64,000 bases of DNA from Agrobacterium tumefaciens (GCF_005221325.1 NZ_CP039888.1:2749501-2813500); one strand, 5' to 3'; counted from the stretch's first letter, positions 18,964-28,871 are shown. Numbers and translations are program-made. The notes: a model not told the origin generated them from the sequence alone.

Positions 18964-20067
18964 ATGAGCACCGCTTCCACCCCCCTGCCAAACTGGATCA
19001 GCTACGGCCTGCTGCCGCTGTTGAATGTCGTCACCGCCTTCCTGATTTCCGGCCTCGTCGTCTGGTCGATTGGGGAAAGCCCGCTGGCGGCACTCCGCCT
19101 GCTCATCGAGGGCGCACTCGGCCGAGGTGACGCCATCGGCTTCACGTTGTTTTACACGACGAGCTTCATTTTCACCGGCCTCTCCGTCGCCGTGGCCTTC
19201 CATGCCGGCCTCTTTAACATCGGCTCCGAAGGTCAGGCCTATATTGGCGGTCTGGGTGCGGCGCTGGTGGCGCTCGCTCTCGACCGTTACGTGCCCTGGT
19301 ATGTGACGATGCCCTTTGCCGTCATCGGCGCGGCCTTCTTCGGCGCGGCCTGGGCCTTCATTCCGGCCTGGCTTCAAGCCAAGCGCGGCAGTCACGTCGT
19401 CATCACCACCATCATGTTCAACTTCATCGCTGCGGCGTTGATGGTCTATCTCCTGGTGAACGTGTTGATCGTGCCGGGCAAGATGGCGCCGGAAACACGC
19501 ACCTTCCTTCCGGGCGGGCAATTGCCGAAGCTCGACTGGCTGATGGCGCTGTTCGGTCTGAAGCTCGGGCCGGCGCCGTTCAACGTGTCCTTCCTTATCG
19601 CTCTGGTCATGTGTTTTCTCGTCTGGGTGCTGATCTGGCGTACCAAGCTCGGTTATGAGATGCGCACACTGGGCGTCAGCCCATCTGCGGCCATCTATGC
19701 CGGCATTCCCTATTCGCGCACCGTCATCATCGCCATGCTCATTTCCGGCGGTCTGGCGGGCATGATGGCGCTGAACCCGGTTATGGGCGCGTCCGCTCGC
19801 CTGCAGGTGGAATTTGTCGGTGGTGCAGGTTTCGTAGGCATCGCGGTCTCGCTGATGGGGCGAAGCCATCCGCTAGGGATCATCTTCTCGGCATTGCTGT
19901 TCGGCATTCTCTATCAGGGCGGCGCGGATCTTTCCTTCGAGATGCCCAACATTACCCGCGAGATGATCGTGGTCATCCAGGGTCTGGTGATCCTGTTTGC
20001 CGGCGCGCTGGAATATATGTACCGGCCCGCGATCGTCCACATCTACCAGCGTCTGGCAAAAGGGTGA
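18964..20067 (+). CDS. Nucleoside ABC transporter permease, subunit 1
   Basis: Integral membrane permease of 367 residues with about eight to ten hydrophobic segments. It carries the family block FHAGLFNIGSEGQAYIGGLG and, later, GYEMRTLGVSPSAAIYAGIP, which are typical of the larger permease (YufP/NupB-like) of BMP-type nucleoside importers. It starts at ATG 18964, 7 bases after the ATPase stop, and is followed 6 bases later by the second permease. Confidence 0.92.
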   Translation: MSTASTPLPNWISYGLLPLLNVVTAFLISGLVVWSIGESPLAALRLLIEGALGRGDAIGFTLFYTTSFIFTGLSVAVAFHAGLFNIGSEGQAYIGGLGAALVALALDRYVPWYVTMPFAVIGAAFFGAAWAFIPAWLQAKRGSHVVITTIMFNFIAAALMVYLLVNVLIVPGKMAPETRTFLPGGQLPKLDWLMALFGLKLGPAPFNVSFLIALVMCFLVWVLIWRTKLGYEMRTLGVSPSAAIYAGIPYSRTVIIAMLISGGLAGMMALNPVMGASARLQVEFVGGAGFVGIAVSLMGRSHPLGIIFSALLFGILYQGGADLSFEMPNITREMIVVIQGLVILFAGALEYMYRPAIVHIYQRLAKG

Positions 20068-20073
20068 GCTGAT

Positions 20074-21045
20074 ATGGATTTTTTCGATATGCTGGTCAGC
20101 ATTCTCGGCTCGACCGTCCGTCTCACCATCCCGCTGCTCTTTACCGCTCTTGCCGGGCTGTTTTCCGAACGCGCCGGCGTGTTCGATATCGGTCTTGAAG
20201 GCAAGATGCTGGCGGCGGCCTTTGCTTCCGCCTGCGTCGCTTATCTGACAGCAAACCCGTGGGCCGGTCTTCTGGCCGGCATTGCGGTCTCTATCCTGTT
20301 CTCGCTGATCCATGGCTTTGCCGTCATCACCAATCGCGGCAACCAGATCGTGTCCGGCGTGGCGCTCAACTTCATCGCCGCCGGTCTGACAGTGGTGCTG
20401 GGGCAGGCCTGGTTCGGGCAGGGCGGCCGCACGCCGCAATTGCCGGGGGAAGGGCGTTTTGCGCCAATCATCCTTCCCGGTGCGGATGCGATGCGCGAGG
20501 TGCCTTTCATCGGCCCGCTCTACGCCAATGTCATTTCCGGCAACAATATTCTCACCTATCTCGCCTTCCTCGCGGTGCCGCTCTCCTGGTGGGTGCTGTA
20601 CCGCACCCGTTTCGGCCTGCGGCTGCGCGCCGTCGGTGAAAATCCGGGCGCCGTCGATACGGCGGGCATTTCGGTAACGTGGATGCGCTATCGCGCCGTC
20701 ATCGTTGCCGGGTTCCTCTGCGGTTTCTCCGGTGCCTATCTCGCTGTCGCGCAGTCGGCTGCTTTTATCGCCAACATGTCCGCCGGCAAGGGTTATATCG
20801 CGCTTGCCGCACTGATTTTCGCGAAATGGAAGCCGGTGCCGGTCATGTTCGCCTGCCTGCTTTTCGGTTTTCTGGATGCCTTCGCCAATTTCATGCAGGG
20901 CAAATCCGTGCCTGGCATCGGTGAGGTGCCGGTGCAGATATTCCAGGCCATGCCCTATATCCTGACCTGCATCCTGCTTGCCGGTTTTATCGGCGTTGCC
21001 AAGCCCCCCAAGGCCGGTGGCGTTGCCTATGCGAAGGAGCGTTAA
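20074..21045 (+). CDS. Nucleoside ABC transporter permease, subunit 2
   Basis: Integral membrane permease of 323 residues, paralogous to the preceding gene. The FSERAGVFDIGLEGKMLAAA block corresponds to the NIGSEGQ block of subunit 1 and is typical of the YufQ/NupC-like partner. It has about eight hydrophobic segments. The two permeases are expected to form a heterodimeric channel driven by the double ATPase. Its stop is 4 bases before cdd, linking import and catabolism in one transcript. Confidence 0.92.
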   Translation: MDFFDMLVSILGSTVRLTIPLLFTALAGLFSERAGVFDIGLEGKMLAAAFASACVAYLTANPWAGLLAGIAVSILFSLIHGFAVITNRGNQIVSGVALNFIAAGLTVVLGQAWFGQGGRTPQLPGEGRFAPIILPGADAMREVPFIGPLYANVISGNNILTYLAFLAVPLSWWVLYRTRFGLRLRAVGENPGAVDTAGISVTWMRYRAVIVAGFLCGFSGAYLAVAQSAAFIANMSAGKGYIALAALIFAKWKPVPVMFACLLFGFLDAFANFMQGKSVPGIGEVPVQIFQAMPYILTCILLAGFIGVAKPPKAGGVAYAKER

Positions 21046-21049
21046 ACCC

Positions 21050-21454
21050 ATGTCCTCCGACCCGAAATCCCATGCCCTGTTCGAGGCGGCGGTGGAGGCC
21101 ATGGCCTTTGCCCATGCGCCCTATTCGAAATTTCCGGTCGGCGCGGCGATCCGCGCCGAAGACGGCAAGATCTACAGGGGCGCCAATATCGAGAACCTAT
21201 CCTTCCCGCAGGGCTGGTGCGCGGAGCCTTCTGCGATCAGCGCCATGATCATGGGCGGGGCAAAGAAGATCAGCGAAATCGCCGTCATCGCGGAAAAGCT
21301 GGCTCTCTGCCCTCCCTGCGGCGGCTGCCGCCAGAAGATCGCCGAATTTGCAACGGCGGAGACGAAGATTTATCTCTGTGATGAGACAGGCGTTCAGAAG
21401 GTGATGACGATGGAAGAGCTTTTGCCCTTCAGCTTCAACACAGAGCTGCCCTGA
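21050..21454 (+). CDS. cdd: Cytidine deaminase
   Basis: Small homotetrameric-type enzyme of 134 residues that deaminates cytidine and deoxycytidine to uridine and deoxyuridine. Zinc-binding motifs are CAEPSAI (the Glu being the proton shuttle) and PCGGCRQ. The substrate segment APYSKFPVGAAI and GANIENLSFPQGWCAE fit the family. It starts at ATG 21050, 4 bases after the permease gene, and its TGA overlaps the next gene's ATG. Confidence 0.95.
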   Translation: MSSDPKSHALFEAAVEAMAFAHAPYSKFPVGAAIRAEDGKIYRGANIENLSFPQGWCAEPSAISAMIMGGAKKISEIAVIAEKLALCPPCGGCRQKIAEFATAETKIYLCDETGVQKVMTMEELLPFSFNTELP

Positions 21455-22254
21455 TGAAGGACGGTCTGATCGATATTCTGGTTGAGCGCCTGAATGGCTT
21501 GATGCCGCGCGTTGCCATCGTTCTGGGGTCCGGCCTCGGATCGCTGGTGGAAGAGGTGAGCGATCCGATCCGTGTGCCCTATGCCGATCTTCCCGGTTTT
21601 CCCGCAAGCGGCGTTTCCGGCCATGCGGGCGAGCTGGTGGCGGGTTATCTGGGTGGCGAGCCTGTCATGATGCTCTCCGGCCGGGTGCATTATTACGAAA
21701 AGGGTGATCCGGCCGCCATGCGCGCGGTCATCGAGGCGCTCGCCGGCCTCGGCGTGCAGTCGCTCATCCTCACCAATTCGGCGGGTTCGGTCAGGCAGGA
21801 TATGCCGCCCGGCTCCGTCATGCAGATCACCGATCATATCAATTATTCCGGCATGAACCCGCTGATCGGCGAGGAAAGCGACCGTCGTTTCGTCGGCATG
21901 ACCACGGCTTACGACCCGGACCTGATGCTCGCCATGCGCAATGCCGCGATCCGCGCGACGGTGCCTTTGTTCGGCGGCGTCTATATGTGGTTTTCGGGGC
22001 CGAGCTTCGAAACGCCGGCGGAAATCCGCATGGCGCGGGTGCTGGGTGCCGATGCCGTCGGCATGTCCACGGTGCCGGAAGTCATCCTTGCGCGCTTTTT
22101 CGGGATGCGTGTTGCCGCCGCTTCGGTTATTACCAATTACGGTGCCGGCATGACCGGCGCGGAACTGAGCCATGAAGAAACCAAGGACATGGCTCCCGTG
22201 GGCGGCAAAAGGCTTGCCGCCATCCTAAAGGAAATGATCTCAGGAGGAGCGTGA
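21454..22254 (+). CDS. Purine nucleoside phosphorylase (trimeric, PNP/XapA type)
   Basis: Phosphorolyses inosine, guanosine and deoxy analogues to base plus (deoxy)ribose 1-phosphate. The 266-residue protein has the phosphate-binding VLGSGLGSLVEEV, the SGHAGELVAGYLGG and SGRVHYYEKGDP segments, TNSAGSVRQDMPPGS, and the MWFSGPSFETPAEIRM signature of the low-molecular-mass trimeric class. It overlaps cdd by one base at the start, and its stop lies just before the deoC start. The product pentose 1-phosphate feeds DeoB and DeoC encoded nearby. Confidence 0.94.
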   Translation: MKDGLIDILVERLNGLMPRVAIVLGSGLGSLVEEVSDPIRVPYADLPGFPASGVSGHAGELVAGYLGGEPVMMLSGRVHYYEKGDPAAMRAVIEALAGLGVQSLILTNSAGSVRQDMPPGSVMQITDHINYSGMNPLIGEESDRRFVGMTTAYDPDLMLAMRNAAIRATVPLFGGVYMWFSGPSFETPAEIRMARVLGADAVGMSTVPEVILARFFGMRVAAASVITNYGAGMTGAELSHEETKDMAPVGGKRLAAILKEMISGGA

Positions 22255-22256
22255 CC

Positions 22257-23030
22257 ATGGAACTCCAGCGTCCGCGCGAAGCGGCTGCCCTCACTCTGTC
22301 CTTGCTGGACCTGACCAATCTTAAAGAAGACTGCACGCCGCAGCAGATCGCCGTCCTGTGCCAGCGGGCGCATACGGAGTTTGGCAACACCGCCGCCATC
22401 TGCATCTGGCCGCGTTTCGTCGCGCAGGCCCGCGCGGCGTTCGGAAAGGACCACACGATCCGCATCGCCACTGTCGTCAATTTCCCCTCGGGCGATCTCG
22501 ATGTCGCGACCGTGGTTACGGAAACGGAAACCGCGATCGCAGATGGTGCCGACGAAATCGATCTGGTCATCCCCTATCGCAAATTCATGGCAGGCGATGA
22601 GACCGCCGTTTCCGCCATGGTAGCGGCCGTGCGCAAGGTCTGCGTCGCGCCCGTGCTGCTCAAAGTCATTCTCGAAACCGGTGAGCTGAAGGACAAGGCG
22701 CTTATCCGCCGTGCCTCCGAAATCGCCATCGCCGAAGGGGCCGATTTTATCAAGACCTCGACCGGCAAGGTCGCCATCAATGCCACGCTGGAAGCGGCCG
22801 ACATCATGCTGCAGGCGATCCGTGACAGTCGCCAGAAGGTGGGCTTCAAGCCCGCCGGCGGTATCGGCACGGTTGAGGACGCGACACTTTACCTGCGGCT
22901 GGCGGAAACCATCATGGCGCCCAACTGGGCCATGCCGTCCACCTTCCGTTTCGGCGCCTCGGGCGTTCTCGATGACGTGCTCAACGTGCTGGCCGGTGGC
23001 GAACCGGCCAAGGCTGCCAGCGGGTATTGA
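22257..23030 (+). CDS. deoC: Deoxyribose-phosphate aldolase
   Basis: Cleaves 2-deoxyribose 5-phosphate to glyceraldehyde 3-phosphate and acetaldehyde. The protein has 257 residues from ATG 22257, which sits 9 bases after AGGAGG; a GTG at 22251 overlaps the preceding stop but is too close to the ribosome site. The Schiff-base lysine is in GADFIKTSTGK and the second active Lys in VGFKPAGGIGT. The EIDLVIPYRKFMAGD segment is also typical. It is co-transcribed with the phosphorylase genes on both sides. Confidence 0.95.
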   Translation: MELQRPREAAALTLSLLDLTNLKEDCTPQQIAVLCQRAHTEFGNTAAICIWPRFVAQARAAFGKDHTIRIATVVNFPSGDLDVATVVTETETAIADGADEIDLVIPYRKFMAGDETAVSAMVAAVRKVCVAPVLLKVILETGELKDKALIRRASEIAIAEGADFIKTSTGKVAINATLEAADIMLQAIRDSRQKVGFKPAGGIGTVEDATLYLRLAETIMAPNWAMPSTFRFGASGVLDDVLNVLAGGEPAKAASGY

Positions 23031-23032
23031 GC

Positions 23033-24343
23033 TTGATCCCGCAGGAGATCATCCGCCGCAAACGCGATGGCCTGTCGCTGGCACCGCAGGAGATTGCCGC
23101 TTTCATCGAAGCGCTGTCTAAAGACGGCATATCGGAAGGGCAGGCGGCCGCCTTTGCCATGGCGGTGTTTTTCCGTGGCATGAACCGCGACGAGATGGTG
23201 GCGCTGACGCTTGCGATGCGCGACAGCGGCGATGTCCTCTCCTGGCGCGATATTGGCAGGCCGGTGGCGGACAAGCACTCCACCGGTGGCGTCGGTGACA
23301 ACGTCTCCCTGATGCTGGCTCCCCTCGTTGCCGCCTGCGGTCTTGCCGTGCCGATGATATCAGGCAGGGGTCTTGGCCATACGGGTGGCACGCTCGACAA
23401 GCTGGAAGCCATCCCCGGTTATGATGTCATGCCCGATGAGGCCCTGTTTCGCCAGACGGTGCAGGCGGTCGGCTGCGCCATCATCGGCCAGACGGGCGAT
23501 CTCGCACCCGCCGACAAACGCCTCTACGCTATCAGGGATGTGACCGCGACCGTCGATTCCATTCCGCTGATCACTGCCTCCATCCTCTCGAAAAAGCTTG
23601 CAGCCGGGCTGCAGACGCTGGTTCTCGACGTGAAAGTCGGCAACGGTGCCTTCATGCAAAGCCTGGAGGATGCCCGCATTCTCGCCCGCGCGCTGGTCGA
23701 TGTGGCGAATGGTGCAGGCCTGCCGACAACGGCGCTGATAACCGACATGAACCAGCCGCTTGGCGATGCCGCGGGCAATGCCGTCGAAATCGTCAATTGT
23801 CTGGAATTTCTGGCGCGTCGCAAGGCCGGCACCCGTCTGGAAAAAGTGGTTCTGTCCTTCGCGGCGGAAATGCTGGTGCAGGCTCAGAAAGCCGCGACGT
23901 TGGAGGAAGGCGAGGCGATGGCGTCGGCGGCTCTTTCCTCCGGTCGTGCCGTGGAGGTCTTCGCGCGAATGGTTTCGGCACTGGGCGGCCCGTCGGACTT
24001 TGTCGAGAAGCCATCCCGCTACCTGGCCTCTGCGCCGGTCATCCTCCCGGTTCCCGCTGTCCGAAGCGGCTGGCTCGCATCCTGCGAAACGCGTGATCTC
24101 GGCATGGTTGTCGTCGAACTCGGCGGTGGCAGAAGAAGGCCCTTGGACACCATCAATCCGGCAGTCGGTCTTTCGGATATCCTGCCGCTTGGTGCGAGGG
24201 TGGAGAAGGGCGAGCCGATTGCCGTTGTTCATGCAGCTTCCAGCGAAGACGCGGAACGTGCGATCAAGAGAATAGAGGACTGTTACGGGATTGCGGACAG
24301 CGCCCCGGAAATCGCGACACCCATCCTTGAGCGGATCACCTGA
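23033..24343 (+). CDS. deoA: Thymidine phosphorylase
   Basis: Pyrimidine nucleoside phosphorylase of about 436 residues that converts thymidine and deoxyuridine to base and deoxyribose 1-phosphate. Family motifs are the N-terminal QEIIRRKRDG, the phosphate-binding DKHSTGGVGDNVSLMLAPL and the GRGLGHTGGTLDKLEAIPG signature. The start is a TTG: 23033 gives the usual N-terminus and better spacing to AGCGGG, while TTG 23027 adds two residues. It is the last gene of the operon. Its 3' end overlaps the convergent protease gene by 8 bases, so no intergenic terminator exists there. Confidence 0.94.
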   Translation: MIPQEIIRRKRDGLSLAPQEIAAFIEALSKDGISEGQAAAFAMAVFFRGMNRDEMVALTLAMRDSGDVLSWRDIGRPVADKHSTGGVGDNVSLMLAPLVAACGLAVPMISGRGLGHTGGTLDKLEAIPGYDVMPDEALFRQTVQAVGCAIIGQTGDLAPADKRLYAIRDVTATVDSIPLITASILSKKLAAGLQTLVLDVKVGNGAFMQSLEDARILARALVDVANGAGLPTTALITDMNQPLGDAAGNAVEIVNCLEFLARRKAGTRLEKVVLSFAAEMLVQAQKAATLEEGEAMASAALSSGRAVEVFARMVSALGGPSDFVEKPSRYLASAPVILPVPAVRSGWLASCETRDLGMVVVELGGGRRRPLDTINPAVGLSDILPLGARVEKGEPIAVVHAASSEDAERAIKRIEDCYGIADSAPEIATPILERIT

Positions 24344-24857
24344 CCAGCCGCATTTCGCCGCCTGATACTTTGAAGGACGATAGTTGCTTCAAAAAGCTCA
24401 TGCCTATCAGCATGTTGCTCAACGCATTGTCCTTCAGCACCATGGCATCGACATTCTGAACCCGGATCGTGCCGATTTCCACCCGGTCGAGTTTCACATG
24501 GGCTGCCAGGGTCTGCCCATTGGCTGTCGAGATTGCGTATTTGAAATCGAGGCTATTGACGCCGTAACCCAGCCGGCGCGCAATCGTCTCGTTGATCGCC
24601 ACCATGGAGGCACCGGTATCGACAAGTCCGTCGAAGGATTTGCCGTTGATGCGGAAGGTGGCATTGAAGTGCCCGCGCGTATCCGCCTTTAGACTGACGC
24701 TACCAAGTGAAACCGGCTGCGGTCTGGAAACTTCGGCGGTGGCGCCGGATTTTGCCGCGCCGGTTTCCGGACGCGGCTGAAATTTTTCCATCAACGCCGG
24801 AATCTGCGTGGCGCTGACCGAAAGACCGACAAGCAGAAAAATCGCACGCGCCAGCAA
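24336..24857 (-). CDS. TIGR02281-type retropepsin-like aspartic protease, secreted or membrane-anchored
   Basis: Clan AA aspartic protease-like protein of about 173 residues with an N-terminal hydrophobic segment (ARAIFLLVGLSVSATQIPAL). The catalytic-type motif FDGLVDTGASMVAINE and the later hydrophobic NMLIGMSFL strand match the alphaproteobacterial retropepsin-like family. The suggested start is TTG 24857, preceded by GAGGAG; an ATG at 24905 would place 16 unrelated residues before it. The gene is monocistronic, downstream of the upp terminator, and tail to tail with deoA. The physiological substrate is unknown. Confidence 0.85.
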   Translation of the reverse strand: MLARAIFLLVGLSVSATQIPALMEKFQPRPETGAAKSGATAEVSRPQPVSLGSVSLKADTRGHFNATFRINGKSFDGLVDTGASMVAINETIARRLGYGVNSLDFKYAISTANGQTLAAHVKLDRVEIGTIRVQNVDAMVLKDNALSNMLIGMSFLKQLSSFKVSGGEMRLVR

Positions 24858-24920
24858 GTGATGCTCCTCAGGGGCAAAGGTTATCCCTGCGCAGCATAGG
24901 CGCAAAACATGCTGAAATCT

Positions 24921-24963
24921 TAAAAGAAAAAGCCATCCGCCGCGTTGCGTGCAGCGAATGGCT
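24921..24963 (-). terminator. Terminator of the deoB-add-upp operon
   Basis: On the minus strand AGCCATTCGCTGC pairs with GCGGCGGATGGCT (13 pairs, two of them G-U; plus-strand arms 24951-24963 and 24931-24943), followed by TTTTTCTTTT. It lies 28 bases after the upp stop codon. Confidence 0.88.
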
Positions 24964-24990
24964 CAAACGGTTAAGCAATGATGAACGGTG

Positions 24991-25620
24991 TTATTTGGTG
25001 CCGTACATGCGGTCGCCGGCATCGCCGAGGCCGGGAACGATATAGCCTTTTTCGTTCAGGTGCCTGTCGATTGCTGCGGTGTAAATCGGCACATCGGGAT
25101 GCGCTTCACGGAAATTCTTGATGCCTTCGGGTGCTGCCAGCAGACACAGGAAACGGATGTTCTTCGCGCCGCGCTCTTTGAGCTTTTCCACGGCGGCAAT
25201 GGAAGAGTTGCCGGTCGCCAGCATGGGATCGACAACGATGACCAGGCGGGCATCGAGGCTTTCGGGAGCCTTGAAGTAATATTCGACGGCCTCAAGCGTA
25301 TCGTGGTCACGATAGACGCCGACATGTGCCACGCGCGCAGACGGGACCAGTTCGAGCATGCCTTCCAGGAGGCCATTGCCGGCGCGCAGGATGGAGGCAA
25401 AAACCAGCTTTTTGCCTTCCAGAACCGGTGCCTGAATGGTCTCGAGCGGCGTGTCGATGGTCTCCATCGTCATTTCAAGATCACGCGTCACTTCATAGCA
25501 GAGCAGCGTCGAAATTTCCCTGAGCAGGCGGCGGAAGCCGGCCGTGGAAGTTTCCTTCTTGCGCATGATGGTGAGTTTGTGCCGCACCAGCGGATGTTCG
25601 ATGACTGTGACGCCGTCCAT
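24991..25620 (-). CDS. upp: Uracil phosphoribosyltransferase
   Basis: Salvages uracil with PRPP to give UMP. The 209-residue protein shows the PRPP-binding loop [19 protein letters not shown], the [19 protein letters not shown] segment and a C-terminal [13 protein letters not shown], all standard for Upp. ATG start at 25620. It is the last gene of the leftward deoB-add-upp operon, 95 bases after add, and recovers the base released by the phosphorylases encoded on the other strand. Confidence 0.96.
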   Translation of the reverse strand: MDGVTVIEHPLVRHKLTIMRKKETSTAGFRRLLREISTLLCYEVTRDLEMTMETIDTPLETIQAPVLEGKKLVFASILRAGNGLLEGMLELVPSARVAHVGVYRDHDTLEAVEYYFKAPESLDARLVIVVDPMLATGNSSIAAVEKLKERGAKNIRFLCLLAAPEGIKNFREAHPDVPIYTAAIDRHLNEKGYIVPGLGDAGDRMYGTK

Positions 25621-25715
25621 GAAACTGGCCTTCCTTTTTATCTTATGCCCTGTAATTCACCGAAAGCACGTTTTTCGCAAGCCTTCTTCGCGGTTTTACC
25701 CTGCCAACAACCGTC

Positions 25716-26693
25716 TCAGGCATCACCCAGTCTTGCAAGCAGCCGCTCGCGCGTTACCTCGTCCACGAAGGCGCATTCCAGCGCGGTGCGGGTCATGTGG
25801 TTGATCTCTGTATCGCTGAAACCGAAAGCGTCCGCAGCCAGGGCATATTCCCGCGCAAGCGAGGTAAAGAAGAATGGCGGGTCATCGGAACTGATGCAGA
25901 CGCGCACCCCGGCATCGCTCAGGGCTCTCAGCGGGTGGCTGGCGAAATCGGGATAGACGCTGAGCGCAATATTCGAGCCGGGGCAGACTTCGAGAACCGT
26001 TCCCGTCTCGACTAGCCGGGAGATGAGAGCGGCATCTTCGATCGCCCGCACGCCATGGCCGATACGCGACGGTTTGACGAGATCGAGGGCGTCGGCAACG
26101 CTTTCCGGGCCGCAAACCTCACCCGCGTGGATCGTCAGCCCCAGTCCCGCATCACGGGCGATATCGAAGGCGCGGGCGTAATCGGCAACCCGGCCCATAC
26201 GCTCTTCGCCTGCCATGTTGAAGCCGGTCACCAGCGGATGCCGGGCGCGGGCCGCATATTCGGCCGCTGCGATCACCCGCTCGGGGCCGAAATGCCGTTC
26301 GCCGGTGACGATGATGCGGGTTTCGATGCCGGTCTTTTCTTTGGCGATACGAATGCCCTCGGCAATGCCGGCGAGATAGGCGTCGGCGCCAAGCCCGATG
26401 CGGTCGCCATGATCGGGCGAGATAATCAGCTCGCTATAGATCGTATTGGCCTCGGCCAGTTCGGTCAGATAGGTTTCCGTCAGGATCGCGTAGTCTTCAT
26501 CGGTCTTGAATACCTGCGCCACGGCATCGTAACACTGGATGAATTGCGCAAAATCCGACCAGACATATTGGCCGTCGCGCAGGAAGCCGCTGGTGTCTAT
26601 GCCGTATTTCTTGGCCTGTTTGGCAACGAGGGCAGGCGGTGCCGCACCTTCGAGGTGGCAGTGAATCTCCGCTTTCAGCAAATGCGATGTCAA
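25716..26693 (-). CDS. add: Adenosine deaminase (possibly adenine deaminase type)
   Basis: Metal-dependent deaminase of 325 residues. Zinc ligands appear in EIHCHLEGA (HxH) and TIHAGEV, with the catalytic Glu in HAGE, and the C-terminal metal Asp in ISSDDPPFF. It converts adenosine to inosine, though adenine deaminases share the fold and I cannot separate them firmly by eye. The start is a TTG at 26693 that overlaps the deoB stop by 4 bases (TTGA), so translation is coupled. Nucleoside context favours adenosine. Confidence 0.87.
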   Translation of the reverse strand: MTSHLLKAEIHCHLEGAAPPALVAKQAKKYGIDTSGFLRDGQYVWSDFAQFIQCYDAVAQVFKTDEDYAILTETYLTELAEANTIYSELIISPDHGDRIGLGADAYLAGIAEGIRIAKEKTGIETRIIVTGERHFGPERVIAAAEYAARARHPLVTGFNMAGEERMGRVADYARAFDIARDAGLGLTIHAGEVCGPESVADALDLVKPSRIGHGVRAIEDAALISRLVETGTVLEVCPGSNIALSVYPDFASHPLRALSDAGVRVCISSDDPPFFFTSLAREYALAADAFGFSDTEINHMTRTALECAFVDEVTRERLLARLGDA

Positions 26694-27910
26694 ATGAAGC
26701 TCCTGCCGTTTGAACCGGCGTCAATTCCAAGATGGTGGGCGATGCTTTCGCCGATATCGGCGTAACTTGAACGAATACCGACATCACGGGAACGGATGCC
26801 GGGGCCGAATGCCATGATCGGCACCCTTTCGCGGGTATGGTCCGTGCCGCGCCAAGTGGGATCGCAACCATGGTCGGCCGTGAGAAGCGCTATATCGCCC
26901 GGCGCCATCTTGCGGTGGATTTCCGGAATACGCGCATCGAAGGCCTCGAGCGCCGCCGCATAACCGGCAACGTCGCGGCGATGGCCGTAAAGCATGTCGA
27001 AATCGACGAAATTGGCGAAGACGAGATCGCCGTTTTCGGCCTCATCGATGGCCTGCAGCGTCGCATCCATCAAGGCCGCGTTGCCATTTGCCTTGATGAC
27101 GCGCGAGACGCCCTGATGGGCATAGATGTCGCCGATCTTGCCGATCGCATGCACCTTGCGCCCCGCCTCCACCAGCCGGTCGAGCAGGGTGGGCTCGGGC
27201 GGCAGGACGGAGAAGTCGCGGCGGTTGCCGGTGCGTTCGAAGGTCGCGACTGTCTCGCCGATGAAGGGGCGGGCGATGACGCGGCCTATATTCAGCGGGT
27301 CGAGCAGTTTGCGCACCGTCTCGCAGAGCGCGATAAGCCGATCCAGACCAAAGTGGGTTTCATGCGCGGCAATCTGGAACACGGAATCGGAAGAGGTGTA
27401 GCAGATCGGCTTGCCGCTCCTGATATGTTCGTCACCGAGCGCAGCGATGATCTCCGTACCGGAAGCATGGCAATTGCCGAGGATTCCGGGAATATCGGCT
27501 TGCCTGCAGATCGCCTCAACCAGATCAGACGAAAAGGCGTCGCCCTCCTTCGGGAAATATCCCCAGTCGAAAGTTACAGGTGTGCCGGCGATCTCCCAAT
27601 GGCCTGAAGGCGTGTCCTTGCCCTTGGAGATTTCGCTTGCGGAGCCGTGCAGACCGAAAATCCGCTCCGGCGGCTCCATGCCGGCGGGAATGTCGCCGCT
27701 TGCCTGCCTTGCGATCTCCATGAGGCCGAGCGAACACATGTTCGGCAGCTTCAGCGGACCGGCCCGAAGCCCGGCTCTATCCGCCGCACCTGCCGCGCAG
27801 AATTCCGCAATATGACCGAGCGTATTGGCACCCAGATCGCCATAACGCTCCGCATCAGGCGCACCGCCGACACCGAAGGAATCCAGAACGAGAAGAAATG
27901 CTCTTGCCAT
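26690..27910 (-). CDS. deoB: Phosphopentomutase
   Basis: Interconverts (deoxy)ribose 1-phosphate and 5-phosphate, linking the phosphorylases to DeoC and central metabolism. The 406-residue alkaline phosphatase-fold protein has the metal-binding [19 protein letters not shown], the [13 protein letters not shown] motif, [14 protein letters not shown] and [22 protein letters not shown] start at 27910. First gene of the leftward operon; its promoter should lie in 27911-28024, where I see no clear boxes. Confidence 0.96.
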   Translation of the reverse strand: MARAFLLVLDSFGVGGAPDAERYGDLGANTLGHIAEFCAAGAADRAGLRAGPLKLPNMCSLGLMEIARQASGDIPAGMEPPERIFGLHGSASEISKGKDTPSGHWEIAGTPVTFDWGYFPKEGDAFSSDLVEAICRQADIPGILGNCHASGTEIIAALGDEHIRSGKPICYTSSDSVFQIAAHETHFGLDRLIALCETVRKLLDPLNIGRVIARPFIGETVATFERTGNRRDFSVLPPEPTLLDRLVEAGRKVHAIGKIGDIYAHQGVSRVIKANGNAALMDATLQAIDEAENGDLVFANFVDFDMLYGHRRDVAGYAAALEAFDARIPEIHRKMAPGDIALLTADHGCDPTWRGTDHTRERVPIMAFGPGIRSRDVGIRSSYADIGESIAHHLGIDAGSNGRSFI

Positions 27911-28024
27911 AACTCACCGAAACAAAATTGCGCCGACGGGCAATGTCAGGCCGAACTGTCGTTATAGATCAGCAAAACGTGAAGAAGGAAGTGCTTTTAT
28001 GAACCATCCGGTAAAACCGGCCGT

Positions 28025-28786
28025 TCACTCTGCATCCCGTTCCGATTTCGGCGCATTGAGATTGCGCAGGACATACCAGCCGGCCGCAACCACCATGACC
28101 GCCAGAATATACCATGTCACGGCGTAGGAGAGGTGGTTGTTGGGGAAGGTGAGCATGGTTTTGCCGCCCACCGGCAGTCCGCCCGGATTTGGCGTTGCAT
28201 CGGCATCGACATAAAAGGGCGCGACGTCTGAAAGTCCGGAAGCCTGAGTGATCTCAGGAATATTACGGGAATACCAGCGGCCACTTGCCGGATCGTTGGT
28301 TCTAAGGAAAAGCCCGCCGGTTTCCGGCGCGCGCATCAGCCCTACGATCTCGACCTTTCCGTTCGGCTCGCCTTCCCGGCGCGAGGACGGGTCGCGGCGG
28401 TCGGAGGGCACGAATCCGCGATTGATAATGATGTTTGAGCCATCGTCGCGCCGCAGCGGGGTCATGACCCAGTAACCGGGCCCGAGATCGGTGACAGTGT
28501 AGACCTGAACTTCCCTGTCGTTGAGCAGGGTGCCGGCCAGTTTTACACGACGATATTCGTAGTCCGGGGGATTGCCGAGGGCCGGCCATTCGCTGGCGGC
28601 AGGGGCATCGACAGGCTCGGCATGGGCGCGGGCCTCGACACGCTCGATCAGGTCGAGTTTCCAGAAAAGGCGCTGAACCTGCCATGTTCCAAGCGCTAGC
28701 AGGCAGCCCGTCAGGACAATGGTTAAAAACAGGACGACGATAGCCGCAGGGCGGATGCGCCGGTTTTGGGGTGCGATTTCGCTCAT
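28025..28786 (-). CDS. SURF1 family cytochrome oxidase assembly protein
   Basis: Inner-membrane assembly factor for haem-copper oxidases, 253 residues. It has two transmembrane segments (about residues 14-34 and 218-238) flanking a large periplasmic domain. Family motifs are LGTWQVQRLFWK after the first helix, EYRRVKLAGTLL, INRGFVPSDRRD, and NNHLSYAVTWYILA at the second helix. The suggested start is ATG 28786 (MSEIAPQNRRIRPAA); the frame is open 38 codons further. It lies downstream of cyoD, separated by 179 bases with hairpins, and probably serves this quinol oxidase. Confidence 0.92.
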   Translation of the reverse strand: MSEIAPQNRRIRPAAIVVLFLTIVLTGCLLALGTWQVQRLFWKLDLIERVEARAHAEPVDAPAASEWPALGNPPDYEYRRVKLAGTLLNDREVQVYTVTDLGPGYWVMTPLRRDDGSNIIINRGFVPSDRRDPSSRREGEPNGKVEIVGLMRAPETGGLFLRTNDPASGRWYSRNIPEITQASGLSDVAPFYVDADATPNPGGLPVGGKTMLTFPNNHLSYAVTWYILAVMVVAAGWYVLRNLNAPKSERDAE

Positions 28787-28871
28787 CTCATGGTCCTTGC
28801 AAAGCGCCTCTGGCAGCAGGATCATCTGCTCCGGCGGACCTCGTTGCACCCGCATGCGCTTTCTCCAGCAA

